From Acestrorhynchus altus (Eukaryota > Chordata > Actinopteri > Characiformes > Acestrorhynchidae): 64,000 bases of DNA. The stretch spans positions 15,894,558 to 15,958,557 of the forward strand of contig CM067515.1 of the NCBI GenBank assembly GCA_034509495.1. The letters run 5' to 3'. Positions 22,778-35,715 of the stretch are shown here, piece after piece (position 1 is the first letter of the stretch; every line of letters starts with the position of its first letter). A model generated the notes under the pieces. It had not been told where the DNA came from. It saw only the letters and a program-made list of their open reading frames with translations, and made no database searches. The translations under genes were made by a program, and so were the position numbers.

Positions 22778-24289
22778 GTAAGTCTTCAATGTTACAGTTC
22801 GGTTTGACCTGTTAGATGAGAGACAGACAGGCTGACTTGAATCCTGAAAGTCACCTAAAATGCTGAATGATTTGAATGCTGACCTGTGTCTTATCTGTTG
22901 CTGTTTGGGTGTGTTCACTTTAAATTTTCTTCACTTGAGTATCATAATGAAGTCATTTATATATGGAAAGTTATAACCCTTTAAACTGTAGGGGTCTGTA
23001 TGTGGGACCACCCTCCTCAGTGTTCTCAGAACACAGTTTCACTTACAAATAACATGCCTAGATAATGCTAGTATTTATAATATGTTCTAGTACATGTATG
23101 ATATGTATGTAGTTAAGATCTATAACTGAACTAAATGATTACAATTTAAAGACGTATGGTTTAAAGGGGTTAAATATATAAATGACACATGCCTTGTGAT
23201 AACGGTGAATTCAGTTTGCCGATGATCTGTGGGTTGGAGGTCTGGTTGTGTTGTTTGCGTTACACATTCTGTTGACCCTAGATGACCTTAAATGTCCTCT
23301 CAGTCAGTCAGCATAAATTCTGCTTTATGATGATGGACTTTTTTATGGATGAGTTAGACTCTATTTAAAAAGTTCTTGTTATTATGTCATCATTATGCCA
23401 CAAAAATCTTGTATCTCGGTTTTTCCTTTTTTGTTGCCATTTTTCACTTGAATCCGGCAGTTGTTCTTTACATTGCCTTAGACTTTCATGATGAATTGAC
23501 CAATAGAAATGCTCCAAAATTACTTGGAATAAATACTTTTACACTCAAGATGTTTCTTTTTACATTTAGTGAAAAAGTTGCAGTTTTGGAGATGACATTT
23601 TTCTTATCCATAATAATATGGCACATGTGACATCCGATTGGCAAGTTTTCGGACAGTATATTGAGTATAATGTCACCGAGATTAGCTCTCAAATTGTATT
23701 CTTTAACATAACATCTGAGTTCCTCATTTTAATAAATTGCAAATAACAAAAATACACATTTCTTAACAAATTATGAAAATCAAAAATTAATAACAAAATT
23801 TCTTGGGATGTAAGAATTGTGATGTAAGATGAGTTTATTAAAAGAGTTGAACATAAATGAGCTTATATCTGATAAACATTTAATATCACCATACAGTTAG
23901 ACTAATAGCAACTTTTCTCCTGGAAAAGCAAACAAATGAAAAATAATGAAGAATATGGAGGAAGAAAACAAAGTGTTTTTAATTATTTTTGAGAGAGATG
24001 CCATAGAAGAGCCACATTTGGTTCCTTAATGAATCATGTTTGTTAAAGCAACTGATTATAAAGAAGCTTCTAAAGGATTCCCTACAAATGGAAGGTTTGG
24101 ATGTTTCTGGAACTATAGAGTTCACAGAGTTCACTATAGGCTTCATCAGACCCTTTATTTTGAAGTGCATAGACTATAGGCAAAATGAAGGTATTTTGTG
24201 GAATTGCATAGAAAAATCACTTTACATCAAGTTAAGGGGAACCATGGTTCTTTTTGCAATTAAAAGTGGTTCTTCTGTGACATCTAAAT

Positions 24290-24490
24290 ATCATGATATT
24301 TAAAGAACCATGTTTGTAATGAAGACGTATGATGTATGGCTGTGGATGGATTAAAAGTTCTTTAACAATTCAAAGAATCTTCACATTCACACATCTTTTG
24401 GTTTGGTTCTTGGTGGAGCCAAAAGTGGTTCCTCTGATGCTTTGCTCAAAAAGAACCCCTTTGTAGCACCTTTACTTTCAAGGGTGTAGA
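24290..24490. repeat. AGAACC-type MITE
   Basis: Begins 'tttaaagaaccatgtttg' and ends near 'tcaagggtgtagaac', with inner 'aaaaagaacccctttgta'. Inverted 'ggttct'/'agaacc' elements recur inside. Confidence 0.35.
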
Positions 24491-24784
24491 ACATAGACAA
24501 GAATCTTGATTTCATGTTGTTGTGGTGTGCAGGTTTTTTCCCCACTGGAGATGATGTTATTGACTGACTCTGGGACAAAAAGTCTTCTCCCACATGCTTC
24601 CCTCTTCGTGTTGGGTTGCTGTGCTTAAATCTGGAGCGTTCCTTTCTTCTTTCGGCCAGTTTCTGTTGGAACGGTCGGTGTGTTTGCAGAATGGTCAAGT
24701 CTCTGGCTTTTGCTTATTTATCCATCTGTAATGGATTGACTCTTTTCCCTGTTCCTCCAGTGTTATAACAAAGGTGATTGCCAT

Positions 24785-24785
<1 letters not shown>

Positions 24786-24847
<62 letters not shown>
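24786..24847. repeat. (CT)31 microsatellite
   Basis: Perfect CT dinucleotides over about 62 bases in the NFI intron. Confidence 0.97.
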
Positions 24848-24851
<4 letters not shown>

Positions 24852-24889
24852 CCTGCATTAGCCACCCACATTTTTGTTTAAACTGTCTC

Positions 24890-25060
24890 TGCAATTAAAC
24901 GTTCTCTGTGAGACCTCACTAATAACTAATCAAAACGCTCGGCTTTGATTGTTTGTCAGGCTGGGTTTGAAAAATGGTCCAGTCCTCAGAGCTGGTGTTT
25001 CACACATGTTCCCTTCTCTCGCAGTTTGTATGGCTTTGATCCTTAGCTTACGTGAGTGTA
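24890..25060. promoter_or_regulatory. CNE-like segment
   Basis: Unique-looking sequence with 'atcaaaacgctcggctttgat', an inverted pair of TCF/LEF-type cores, and 'gcaattaaacg'. No repeat or protein similarity seen. Confidence 0.25.
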
Positions 25061-25684
25061 AATCTGTCTCAGTCATAGCTACACCACACTGCATCTGAGA
25101 TTCTACTCAATAATCTGCTGTTTTGTGACTCGCCTGTGCTTCAGTAATGTCTGCGTACTTTTTGCAATCAGTTTCCAGAAAAAAAAACAGAGTGATGTAT
25201 TGATCTCTGCATATTAAAGAATCAAATTTGAATGAGGGAATCAGAATCTAAAATTGTAGCAGTAATCAGTTGTGTTTACTATCCTTTATCTGTGTAATGT
25301 TAATAAAGTTATTTAGCTCAAAATGAAAGTGGAATCTTTTAGTTGTGCTATAAAACCATCTACAAAAGGCTTTACTCCAATGTGAAGACCTCTTTAACCA
25401 AATAAAAAATGATGCTTTGAGTCATGGTTCTATGCAGAAGACTAGAGAACCCTTGGAAAACTTGACTCTTTAGTCTACTATACAGAACCACGACCTCAGA
25501 ACTCAACCATTGAATAAATTTATTTATTCTTTATTTCTCCCCTATCACATCATGTCTCCAGACTGGGAGGTTTTTGAAAAAGGAGTGGTGAGGCTGATGA
25601 CCTCATCACATAGGGCCACTCAAGAGCTGTGAAATTACACTACGTAAAAACACAGTTTTGAGTAAATTCACCTTTCCAGTCTTC

Positions 25685-25800
25685 CGGAAACTGTCTAACT
25701 GCCTACTTGTTAAGAGACGAGATCATAAGCTCAAATCCCTGAGGATAGAAGCCTCCTCCGTGTGATAGGGGGAGTTCTAACCTACAGATGGAAATAAACA
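25685..25800 (+). mobile_element. tRNA-derived SINE fragment
   Basis: B-box-like 'aagctcaaatccctgag' preceded by a degenerate A-box region. No cloverleaf can be formed. Confidence 0.35.
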
Positions 25801-25970
25801 GTTAACAAATGGTTGGGTGCAGAAGTTTTAAATGTTTTAACTAAACAAATTTAATTCAAAAAACACTCTTTAATCAGTTACAGTATCATTTAAGTTAGTC
25901 TGATTAAATATTTTTAACACTGTATTGTAGTGTTTGAAGTTTAAAATGTGTTTAACATTACGTCACTGTC

Positions 25971-26007
<37 letters not shown>

Positions 26008-26008
26008 T
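25971..26008. repeat. (TA)n(TG)n microsatellite
   Basis: A TA run passes into a TG run. Confidence 0.9.
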
Positions 26009-26939
26009 AAAATTTAACTTGACTTTATAGATTTTCTGGACTCTAATATCTATTTGAACTGTTTATGATAAAGCTTCACCCCAAAAGCTTGTTTCTTATT
26101 GTGGATGCTGGTGTGTGAGTGTGAGCACCGGCTGTGAAGGGTGTGTTAGATGTCAGTGGACACTCTGGCCAATGTTGTGGGGTTTTGTATACTGTCCTGT
26201 CTTCCGCTCTCAAAGCCCTCTTCAGGATACGGAGGAGGCGTGCACATGTTTAACTGCTGTGGTCACGTTTGAAAAAATGAAAAAAAAAAAGGTTCCACTT
26301 CCAACAGAGGCGACTGCAGAACATTTTCAGAATAAACAAAAATATGAAATTTCGTTATTTTTTATAGCCCTTAAACCAAAGGTGTACAAAGGTTTTGTCT
26401 GAGGGGGTCTGTGGTGAGCCAAGGACCAAAAAGACAAAAGAGCGGATAGTATACAAACAAAAAGGGAAAAAAGATTTAAGCCTAAGGTCTCTAGGCTTAG
26501 TTTTAATTTTAAGAACAATAACTAATTATTGTATTTCTTACTTAGCTGCTAATATAAAATATTCAGTATCTGCCTGGTAGCTACATAAACCTACAGCATT
26601 TTGTGAAAGTTTAAGGCACTTTAAAGCAGTAATATTAGAATAAATATAATAACATTCATGCAGAAAGTAGTGGTTTTCCGTTACTGTGTGCATTAAACAT
26701 CTCCAAAGCTCTCCTCATGGGAGTGTAGTATTATTTATAGTTCTCATCCAGTACCTGGTTTGTTAAATCAGTGCTTAATGAGGTTAAATCAGGTGAGCTG
26801 GTGAAAGAATTGAACACATCCAGTGGTTGGCTGGGGGCATCCAGTGGAAATCTGGAACCAAGCTTTGTTTTTCAAACTAGTTCACAAGATTTCAACAACT
26901 ATGGCTTCTCCTGCCAAATTATTGGTCCATACTTCAGTT

Positions 26940-27290
26940 CCTCATATTAGATTGATTAGATTAGAGTAGATAGAACTTTATTGATCCCTTGGGAGGGTTC
27001 CCTCAGGGAAATTAAGGTTCCAGCAGCAGCATCAGTATGGTACAGAAAAGAGTAGAAACATAAGATAATAATTTAGTTAAGAAAAATAAAGAATATACAG
27101 TGTAATATAGAGACTATATTATAATATACAATATATGTAAATAGTGCATGAGAAAGGGTCCTGTAGGAGGGGGTACTGCACACTATTATTGCACTTTTGA
27201 GCTGTTTATTGCACCAAGACCAGTTGTGTTGTGGTGGTCGGGTTGCACATTCATAACTACTAAACATTACTACATTATTTTCATAGTAGT
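26940..27290 (-). mobile_element. LINE 3' end (non-LTR retrotransposon)
   Basis: The minus strand ends 'gggatcaataaagttctatc' and then a TCTAATC-type short tandem tail, as expected for a non-LTR 3' terminus. The same terminal sequence appears as a very short + strand insertion at 53599-53650. No reverse transcriptase frame is left. Confidence 0.6.
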
Positions 27291-27379
27291 CACTGCAGTA
27301 AGGGTGCAGATTAAAACTTAAACTATGAATGAAGTTATACTTACATGTTGACTATATACCCAATATATACTATATACTC

Positions 27380-27700
27380 ACTCTCAGCATTCACCCTGGC
27401 AAGAAGTGGCAGCCAGTCACACACAGCCTACATAACGCAATCAATTGTCCATCGAGCATTGAGCAGTAATCTATGTCCGGGCATATACACATACATTCAC
27501 TCACACTCTCATTCACCCACCAGGCCACTTTAGAGTAGCCAATTCACCTGATATCCATAATAAAGTGGGAGAAACAGTTCCAGGAGGAAACTCATGCAGA
27601 CACGGGAGAACATGGAAACTCCACCCCGATAGAGCCTTGAACCCAAGACTCCAGCACTGGGAGGTGAACCACGAAGTGTCGCCTGACAAACTACTATATA
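27380..27700. repeat. widespread teleost repeat fragment
   Basis: 'ccactttagagtagccaatt' then 'gcagacacgggagaacatgg' matches the copy at 36215-36530. Confidence 0.6.
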
Positions 27701-29970
27701 AATCAGAACTACTAGTTGTAGTTATGAGAATGAAAGTTTGAATCCTTAGAATTTAAAGGGGAAACATGTCCTTTACATAAGCTGTTTAGTTTGTTGGGTC
27801 TACCAGTGATTTGGACAAGGCTTATGCAAATTTGATATGAGTTTATTGGCCTTTGAAAACAAGTGGAAATGAAGTAGACCATGGTTAATTCCCTGACTGG
27901 GTAAGCTCCCCTTTACTACACCATTAAGAGTTAATGGGTCATTCTCCCACCTCTGTAACATGACTCAATAAATGATTGATAAATTCCATTAACATAAATG
28001 TTTAACCATTTTACTCCTTTTTTAATGTACATTTTCTGTATTGTAAATTATACTTACACATAATTTCCATGTCAGTAGTTTTGTTTAAGCTGATATATTC
28101 TGCTCAAACATTGCTACTACATACACAGCTGGTAATCTGATTAAAACCAGGAACAATCTCAAAGACTTTTTTATCGTTGCTGAAGGCCTCTGCTAATTCT
28201 TTGAGACTCAAGGCCAATCCTTAAGGCTTGGCAACTCTACCTCACACTGCCTGACACTTTTCACCAGGCAAACAGATGAACAAATCCCCAATGAGCACAC
28301 AGTTTCATACTGGACATCCAATATGTGACCTGCTCAGCCAGCATTCCTTCTGAAATCAAGGGTCTTAATAGGGAGTTTGCCCTCCTTGCTAAAGAAACAG
28401 TCTCTATTCTTCTAGGTTGGCTTTACACTTGATACTGGAACATTGTTGTGACTAGGATTTTATTGTATTTAGCCACAGAAGAGCAGAAGTGTGGTCAGGT
28501 TGTGATGTTGGATGTTTAGTTCTGCCACTCCAACTCATCATAAAGGCAATGGATGGAGCTCTTTCACTTCAGAGAAGACAGTCCCACTGTTCCAGACTGT
28601 GATGTTGGGGCTTTATACCCTACCAACCAACAGCATTGAGCATAGAAACCTTAGGATCATGTGTGGCTGTCTTTTTTTTTTTACTGGATAATGATTTTTT
28701 TATGGAGATGATACAATTGTACCTTAAGGAATTAACATGTAGTTGCACATACTTCATATCTTGTTGTAGGATAAAAAATGTTGATCTTCATCTTCAATAA
28801 TCTAACATTTCCAAGTCCAGTCATAGCTACACCTCAATAAACACCAAGAATGGTGGTGGTAGGGATGCTCACCATCAGCAATGAGTCATGTGAAATTAAG
28901 AAAATAATATTTTAAAGCAAATCTAAAAATACCAGGACTTTTCAGCAGGAAAATGATCTGAAGCAGAGGGCCTGAGTTGTTTTCTGAGCTTTTTCTGAGG
29001 TTTGCTTTCAATGTTATCAAACACACACGGTCTAATTAATTTAATTTAAGAAAATTAACAGTTCATTCACATTAATTAAAATTTAAACTTCAAATTAAAA
29101 AAACTTTTATTTGGTTGTAAATGTATTTTATAATTAAACTTTAAACATTTAATTTATTGACAAACTTTAAGTTTTACCTGTAAGTTTAATAGATGAATCA
29201 ATTAATCTAAATTATAATCAAATGATTAATTGATTATGTGGCATTCCTAGTGAGGGGAATAATTGCTCTTGAACTGGTACATACTAGTACTAGCTGGTAC
29301 ACAGATTATGTACCCCAAAATGTGTATTATCGGCTGCCAAGGCTGGAGAATAGGAACACAGTGTAGTCACCAAGTCAGGTTTTTAGAAAGCCTGTGGAAG
29401 AAGGCCAAGTGTGTTTCTAAAGTGTGTTAATCTCAGAAATTTAATGTCCTCAGTTTAGCTTCAGAAGCTTTGCCATTCTCATGATGAGAGGAAGTCATTA
29501 GTCCTGGTAGAGATTAAAGGGAAATCCACTGAACTTCAAAATTCTTGCATAATTAAATAGTTAAGATGTGAGCAAAGTCATTCAGAGTGGTTTGGTGTGA
29601 AATGTTCCATTTAAGAGAAACCTAATGAATCAGGATTGTTCACATTTGTACAAATGGATGGAGACATATGAAGAGTTTAATGCCCCAGACAGTTATTACT
29701 CCAAATAATTATGAATACACTACCTTAAACATTTTTAGGGTATAGACTGGACTACATATATTTTATATCGGGCTACATATATTTTACCATTATCAATATT
29801 CCATATAAAACTCAGAATACATGTGTAGGTTCATTGATGGGTTCATTTACCACCACTGTAAAGAAATCTAAACCAGTAGGTTTCAATACCATAAGCCATT
29901 ATATACAAAAAATTGGTCTGAATTAGTTTGCATCTCAATTATGTATAAAATTGTGACCTGTACTGACAAG
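27700..29970. other. NFI intron, no exon seen
   Basis: AT-rich. A possible faint Tc1 relic lies near 28840-28990 ('cagcaggaaaatgatctga'). 29030-29230 is a very AT-rich patch of TTAAT-type words. Confidence 0.5.
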
Positions 29971-29972
29971 CT

Positions 29973-30140
29973 TGGCTCCGAGTGGCTCAGTGATCTAATG
30001 CACTTGCACAATGATCCAAAGATCACAGGTTTGAATCTTGGGTGATGTTGCTTCCCATCAGCAGAGTCCCGAAGAGCAAAATTGGTCATTTTCTCTCTGG
30101 GCAGGTGGAAAAGGAATATGATATACAATAAGTGTATTAA
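29973..30140 (+). mobile_element. tRNA-derived SINE
   Basis: The best preserved SINE head in the window: A box within 'gtggctcagtgatctaatgc' (29982-30001), B box 'ggtttgaatct' (30028-30038), then the body 'ctctctgggcaggtggaaaa' shared with the copies at 10515 and 45168. Confidence 0.75.
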
Positions 30141-30154
30141 TGAACATTATCATC

Positions 30155-31180
30155 AGATGGACACTGTTCCTCTCTCGTCCTCACATGAATGTGTGTACAG
30201 CAGGTTTGTAGTGTGGATGGGGGTGAATCCTGGTTGTAAAATCAAGATATAACTGTTGTTAGAAGAAGATCTTGTTCTGTTCCCACACTTTTTTACTACA
30301 AAGCTACGTTGTTGTAACACATGCATAATATGGCTTGGCATCGTCTTACTGAAATAAGCAGGGACGTTGCTTGGATGGCAGCATATGTTGCTCCAAAACC
30401 TGTGTGTACCTTTCAGCATTAGTGGTGCCTTCACAGATGTGCAAGTTACCCATGCCATGGGCACTAACACCATCAGAGATGCTCTGTGCTGATAAAAATC
30501 TGGACAGTCCTTTTCCTTTGTGGCCCAGAGAACACGATGTCCATGATTTCCAAAAACAATTTCACGACAACGTCAGTCCATCTCAGATGAGCTTGGGTCT
30601 AGAGAAGGTGGCAGCATTTCTGGGTGTTGTTGATATATGGCATTCTCTTTGCATGGTAGAGTTTTAACTTGTAGATAGAGCAATGAACTGTGTTCACTGA
30701 CAATGGTTTTCTGAAGTGCTCCTGAGCTCATGTGATAATATCCATTGCATCTGAGGGATGGCACTGCCTTGCTGCTTACTTGCAGAGATTTCTCCAGATT
30801 CTCTGCATCGTTTGATGGTATGGACATGGATATAATGCAACCCCTAAATTCTTTGAAATTGCAAGTTGGGAGATGTTGTTCTTAAACTGTTGCAATATTT
30901 GCTCACGCAGTTGTTCACAAAGTTGTGAACCTTGACTCATCCTTGCTTGTGAAGGACTGAGCCTTTCAGGGATGCTGCATTTATACCCAGTAATGAAACT
31001 CACCTGTTTCCATTTAACCTGTTCACCTGTGGAATGTTCCAAACAGGCCTTTTTTGACCATTCCTCAACTTTCTCTGTCTTTTGTTGCCCCTGTTCCAAC
31101 TTTTTTGGAACATGTTGCAGGCATCAAATTCACAATGAGCAAAAAAAAAAAAACACGAAGTTGATCCATTTGTACATTAA
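30155..31180 (-). mobile_element. Tc1-like transposase relic
   Basis: About 1 kb of minus-strand transposon. Reverse frames show the helix-turn-helix region near 30770-30900 and catalytic-domain pieces such as HAKR-PYINNTQK near 30625-30660 and HGMGNL-like residues near 30450. Many frameshifts and stops are present. The strongly palindromic-looking right part near 31080-31110 (ccaacttttttggaaca) is the element's terminal region. Confidence 0.75.
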
Positions 31181-31199
31181 ATATATTGTGCTTGTAATG

Positions 31200-32930
31200 T
31201 ATTCAATTGAATGTAGGTTGCTTATTTGATATTCTGGGGTTATACATGATCATTGTCTAATGTGTGACACATACGTTTGATGAAGTAGCCGAGAAAAAAT
31301 TCTGTGTAATTATTCAAACACTACAAGCCCCGGTTTCAAGTCCATCTTGATTTTAAATGCTGTTTTTCTAAGTTGCAGGAAGGCCTCTTTGATCAAATGT
31401 GAGATTCTGTTATCCTGTCCATGCTTAAAGGACCCAAACACGAAGAGAAAAAAAAAATCCTTAATCAAAGAAACATCTCTTCAGAAATTTGGATTTTCTT
31501 AAGTAGGGCCCAAACGTGGGAAGCAGATTAGGGTTGGCTGTAATGTCTGATGGGTTTTTGGAAATTAAATACAAACATTTACAAGCCCAAAACTTTGCTC
31601 GACTTAAGACTTCAGAAGCATTAGAACATAGCCGAAGCTGTGGGCAAATCCAGTGTTTGGACTTCAATTGAAAGACCCCCTGCTGTTCCTCCTTGGCAGC
31701 CCATAATGTTCTTTAGCGATCTGTTGAAGGGCAAGGGCAGCTTGCACAGTTCATTTGATTTCTGCATAGAAAACACATGCTTTTGATATTGACAATCCAA
31801 CTACTGCCACTTTCAGAACTGTAGTGCTTCACTAAATCTGGTAGACTTGCATTGGAGAAATAAGAGCTCAATAAAAATGCTGCTTTCCAACCGTGCATTT
31901 CTGAAACAGCACAACAGACCTACAGGCACACCAAATGTAGTCAATAATCCAGTACATGTTTCATTCTAATGCTACAATGGAATATAAGGGAATATAACTT
32001 GCATTGATAACACTTTATTGAATGATAACATACATTAAGTTACATGACACCTAAATCTACCATGACACCTGACAATGGTCAGTCATAACATTAGTACTAC
32101 TGACATCTGACTTGAAAAACATGAATTGTCTTCATCTACAATGGCTCCTGTCAAGGGTGGATACATTGTGCAGTAAGTGAACACTCCTATGGCTTACTCC
32201 AACATGTATAACATAACTGAAGTGTTATTGACATCATCATCAATAACAAGGGCCATTCCCATGTCTACTGACAGGTGCTGGAATAAGCCTGTATTGATGT
32301 TTATGTAGGTTTATGTCAGTTGTGATGGCAGATTTATGTTGGTGTCATGTAGCCTTGTTAATCATTAAGTAAATGATGAATGAATAATAAATAAAAGAAA
32401 TGATGTACCAAGGATGTAAAGTCAAGCCAACTTAAAATAATAGAGTAAATGATTACAGAGCATTTTTGAGTTAACTTAACTCAGTTAATTCAGTTCTAAT
32501 TTATATTTTTCCTTCTGCATCCTAGTTTGGTCAACGATACATATTGAGTTGAGGCTAAAAACATTAAACTGATGAAATATTTTGGATTGTGTTCCCCCTC
32601 AATTTGCTTATTGTTTATTCCCATGACATGAGGGCAGAAATTCCTCTTCTCAGACGCATGACCCTGAAGGTCTGTGGTGTTGATGGGTTGTCTTTCAACA
32701 AGCAGGGAGTTAGACAGTTGCACCACCCTAAAGTCTGAAACCATGAACATTTCTGTGCCCAAGAAAGACTGGAAAGATACAATTAAACATTAAAAAATGT
32801 TTTAACATAATGTAATTTCATAGCTCTTGAGTGGCTTTATGATCAAACTGCTGATCATTAAGTGTGAGGGGGTCATCAGTTCAGGCTCAGTGCTCCATTG
32901 TCAAACACAAATACATCTACATTCAGTTAC
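31200..32930. other. NFI intron, no exon seen
   Basis: Mostly unclassified AT-rich sequence. 31995-32380 has a MITE-like look: it opens 'aacactttattgaatgataa' and is rich in TGACA/TGTCA words, but I could not find a matching right end. Confidence 0.4.
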
Positions 32931-33019
32931 TGCAGCATTTGATTTTCATGTAAACAGTCACTTGGACTGTGTTACTGGAGTGTGAAACACTGGCCTGTGA
33001 GTTACAGTCATTCCCGATT

Positions 33020-33345
33020 TGGGTTTTAAAAGGAGCTGTTGGCTTTCGGGACGGTTTAAGTGGTGCTAAAAACAGCAGCGGCAGCCAGTGCTTTCCGTGC
33101 CTCTCTGCTCCACCGCTGTGACACAGCACACACACATACACACACGTGGTCCTGCTTGCATCACTATGCTGTGAATGTGCAGTTACGGGCTGCGTAGTGC
33201 GTTTTTACAGTCAGAGGCTTTTAAAGGCCAGCGGTGGACGCGAAGGGCAGGGTAGTGTGTCATCAGAGCCATACGGCTCTGCCCCTCTCCGCCCAGCCTT
33301 CCAGCAGGAGGCCCAGGGTCAGCCCTGAGGTTGTGGTTCTAGGAC
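33020..33345. promoter_or_regulatory. GC-rich CNE-like or enhancer-like island in the NFI intron
   Basis: CpG and GC content rise well above the surrounding intron, no repeat is recognised, and a short CA tract lies inside. It could be an enhancer or a further minor promoter. No NFI-like coding end with a donor was found in it. Confidence 0.3.
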
Positions 33346-33414
33346 GGTGACTTCAGCCGTCTGGAAACTGACATGAATCATTCCCAGAAGCGTTGAGAGA
33401 AGCCAAGCTAAAAT

Positions 33415-33418
<4 letters not shown>

Positions 33419-33472
<54 letters not shown>
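33419..33472. repeat. (AG)27 microsatellite
   Basis: Perfect AG dinucleotides. Confidence 0.97.
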
Positions 33473-33476
<4 letters not shown>

Positions 33477-34274
33477 ACAAAAAATGGTCAGTGAAGGCCT
33501 TCACAGATGCATGCTGAGTAGGCCTTAACCTGTGGGGAGAAAAAGACAGCATCAGCAAAAATTAGGCTTCTTAAATAACATTTCTTTAAGCATTAAATGA
33601 CATTTTCAGGAAAAAATGTCATTTAATGAGTGGGTTCTGAAGACAAATTAGTGACATTCATTCAGCCCTGTTCCAACCATTCAGTCCTGTCACATTCCAC
33701 TGTTACAGGGTTGAATGTGACAGCTTGGAGGTGGATGGATTAGATGCCTTTCTATGCTGGCAAACATTATTGGACAAAATGGTGTTTGGACATCAAATAC
33801 TTTTTTATTTTTATGTGAATATTTGTTCACTAAGATTTTACGTAGGTTTGAAACATTGAACTTGACAAAGCTTGATCTGAAAGTAAAAAAAGTTTTATTA
33901 TTTAGACAAGAGGCAAGATAATCTTACTTCTATTTGAACCATTCTGCCAAAAGACCTCATTCATGTCACTTCCTCAAAATTTAATTAGAAAGATTAAACC
34001 ATTAATTTTTTTACTTGGCAGAATTTTAGAATTTTTCCAAATAAGTTCATATATAATTATATATAACTAATGAGTCAAACACATTTTTGAACCTTTGTCG
34101 AGTCAAATGGGATATTAATCAATGGGGACATTTTTTTAGCATATTAATTTAGTATCTAGTGATTTTCTAATTAATAATATTAACCATATTACTGAATCCT
34201 GAGAATTGTTCAGCTGCTACTTCTGGATTCAGACTCAAAACCAGCTGTCACGAGCTACATAGCTTGGTCAATAT

Positions 34275-34637
34275 CAGGGTTTCTCAACCTGTGAGCAGAG
34301 GACCACCAGTGAGCCATGGAGCACTGACTAGTGGTCCCCCAGCCCATCCTCGGGGGGAGACAGTACTCCGTACAGGACTGGTAACAGCATTTCAAGTATA
34401 AATAATAAAATTGTACATGGAAACTTCAAACTATTGTGTTCAAACTATAAACATTATATTAACATTAATAGAATGTAGAAATAATATCACAAAAGTATCG
34501 CAAGGCAAATGAAACGGTATCAGTTTGAGTTATTGCTGCCACAGACATCTGCACATAAAAAGCTTTGTTTTCTTGTGGGCCATTATGATTTCTAGTAAAC
34601 AAGTTGGCTGTGAGATGCAAAAGGTTGAGAACCCCTT
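34275..34637. mobile_element. hAT-type MITE with inverted repeats and target duplication
   Basis: 363 bp. Left end 'cagggtttctcaacct'; the reverse complement of the right end is 'caaggggttctcaacct'. It is flanked by 'gtcaatat' (34267-34274) and 'gtctattt' (34638-34645), an 8-bp target duplication with 6 of 8 bases kept. The 8-bp length and CAGGGGTTCTCAACC-type ends are typical of hAT elements. No transposase is present. Confidence 0.75.
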
Positions 34638-34814
34638 GGTCTATTTAACTAATGTTATATAGTTATACCCTTCGATATGCACACATTATGTTAGAAATGA
34701 GTAATTTCTGTATAATTTATATTATTTATTTATTATTGTATTATTATTATTATTATTTATTTAAATATTATTTCTATAATATATCTTGAGAGACATCAAA
34801 CATCAAAATTACGT

Positions 34815-35060
34815 TGACTCTCCCCTGACTGTAATAGGGAGAATGTCATCTCTCTCAGAAAGGGGCCGTGGTCAGAGTCACCTGCCTTTTGTTTTGTTCT
34901 CCCAGGGGGAGTGACATGCTATGATGTTTGGGGCTCGTTAAAAAGGCCACATCCCTTCTCTTTTGATACGTAAAAAGGCTGCAGTGAGGTTATCATTGTG
35001 GGGAAGTATCATTGTACCCTCCATTCAAGCCATATTGCTCAACACAGAGTCACATTTAAT
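34815..35060. promoter_or_regulatory. CNE-like segment
   Basis: Non-repetitive, moderately GC-rich stretch with 'aaggggccgtggtcagagtc' and 'ccttttgttttgttctccca' (SOX-type core). Sharp contrast to the AT-rich DNA at 34680-34800. Confidence 0.3.
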
Positions 35061-35429
35061 ACTCAAAAGGCTGCATTTTGAACAGCCAAAAAGAAAACTG
35101 TCTAATTAGGATAGTTTTTCCTGTGCTATATAATTCCTTATTGAAAGCTTGCTTGAAAAATCACTACTCAGAATGGTTCTGAAGGCAGGACATTAAAACT
35201 GGTTCAGAGAATTACCAGTTAAAATAAGCAGTGGGCAGAGCGCACTGAGCTTTATATTTGGATGCACTGCATGAAAGGTGTGCAATTTAATTTGAGATTT
35301 CCTGGTTCTTAAGAAATTATTTTGTCATGGTGTTGGTTTCTCAGACAACTGCTTGGAAAACTAGTTAGCTAGTCATCTGTCATCAGTTTCTGTCACAATA
35401 AACGTACATCTACATCCTGTCCTGCCACA

Positions 35430-35715
35430 CAGATTTAAAAGCCACCATGCTCGTCTTGGGCATCTCTAATTAACTGCCGTTCAGCTGTGCTGAAAAGGCA
35501 ATCTCTTAGCCTGGGGATTACCCTTTCCTTATAAAGAAGAGCATTCTGTTTTGAATTTCCCAGCAAATCGTCCAGATTAATCCTGACACCATATGTGAGG
35601 GGGTTGGGGACTGGAGCAGAGGCCTTCATGCATCTGCACGCGATTTTGACCGTCTTTCATTCTTCACATCATGCACTTTAATTCCTTAGTCTTGTAAGCA
35701 TGTTCTTAATGGCTC
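35430..35715. promoter_or_regulatory. strong CNE candidate in the NFI intron
   Basis: Complex, non-repetitive sequence with homeobox-type cores ('ctctaattaactgccg', 'tccagattaatcctgaca'), E-box and bHLH-like words, and no transposon signature. This is the sort of composition seen in deeply conserved enhancers of transcription-factor genes. The 64-codon minus frame across it is not convincing as protein. Confidence 0.4.

Larger units (their letters stand above)
22785..26935. other. NFI intron 1 (long form), first part
   Basis: No coding exon seen. It holds an AGAACC-type MITE (24290-24490), a (CT)n tract (24786-24847), a CNE-like stretch (24890-25060), a SINE fragment near 25685-25800, and a mixed TA/TG microsatellite at 25971-26008. 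Confidence 0.6.

Noticed and set aside
22271..22918. 215-codon minus-strand open frame, the longest in the window
   Set aside because: It is a translation of the 176-bp array and its GA runs on the opposite strand of the NFI exon; Arg-Glu repeats are microsatellite products.
29973..30040. tRNA gene
   Set aside because: A and B boxes are present, but no cloverleaf can be folded and a SINE body follows; the same holds for the other tRNA-like heads.
30155..31180. Domesticated transposase gene
   Set aside because: Several stops and frameshifts break the frame on both sides of the catalytic region; it is a fossil.
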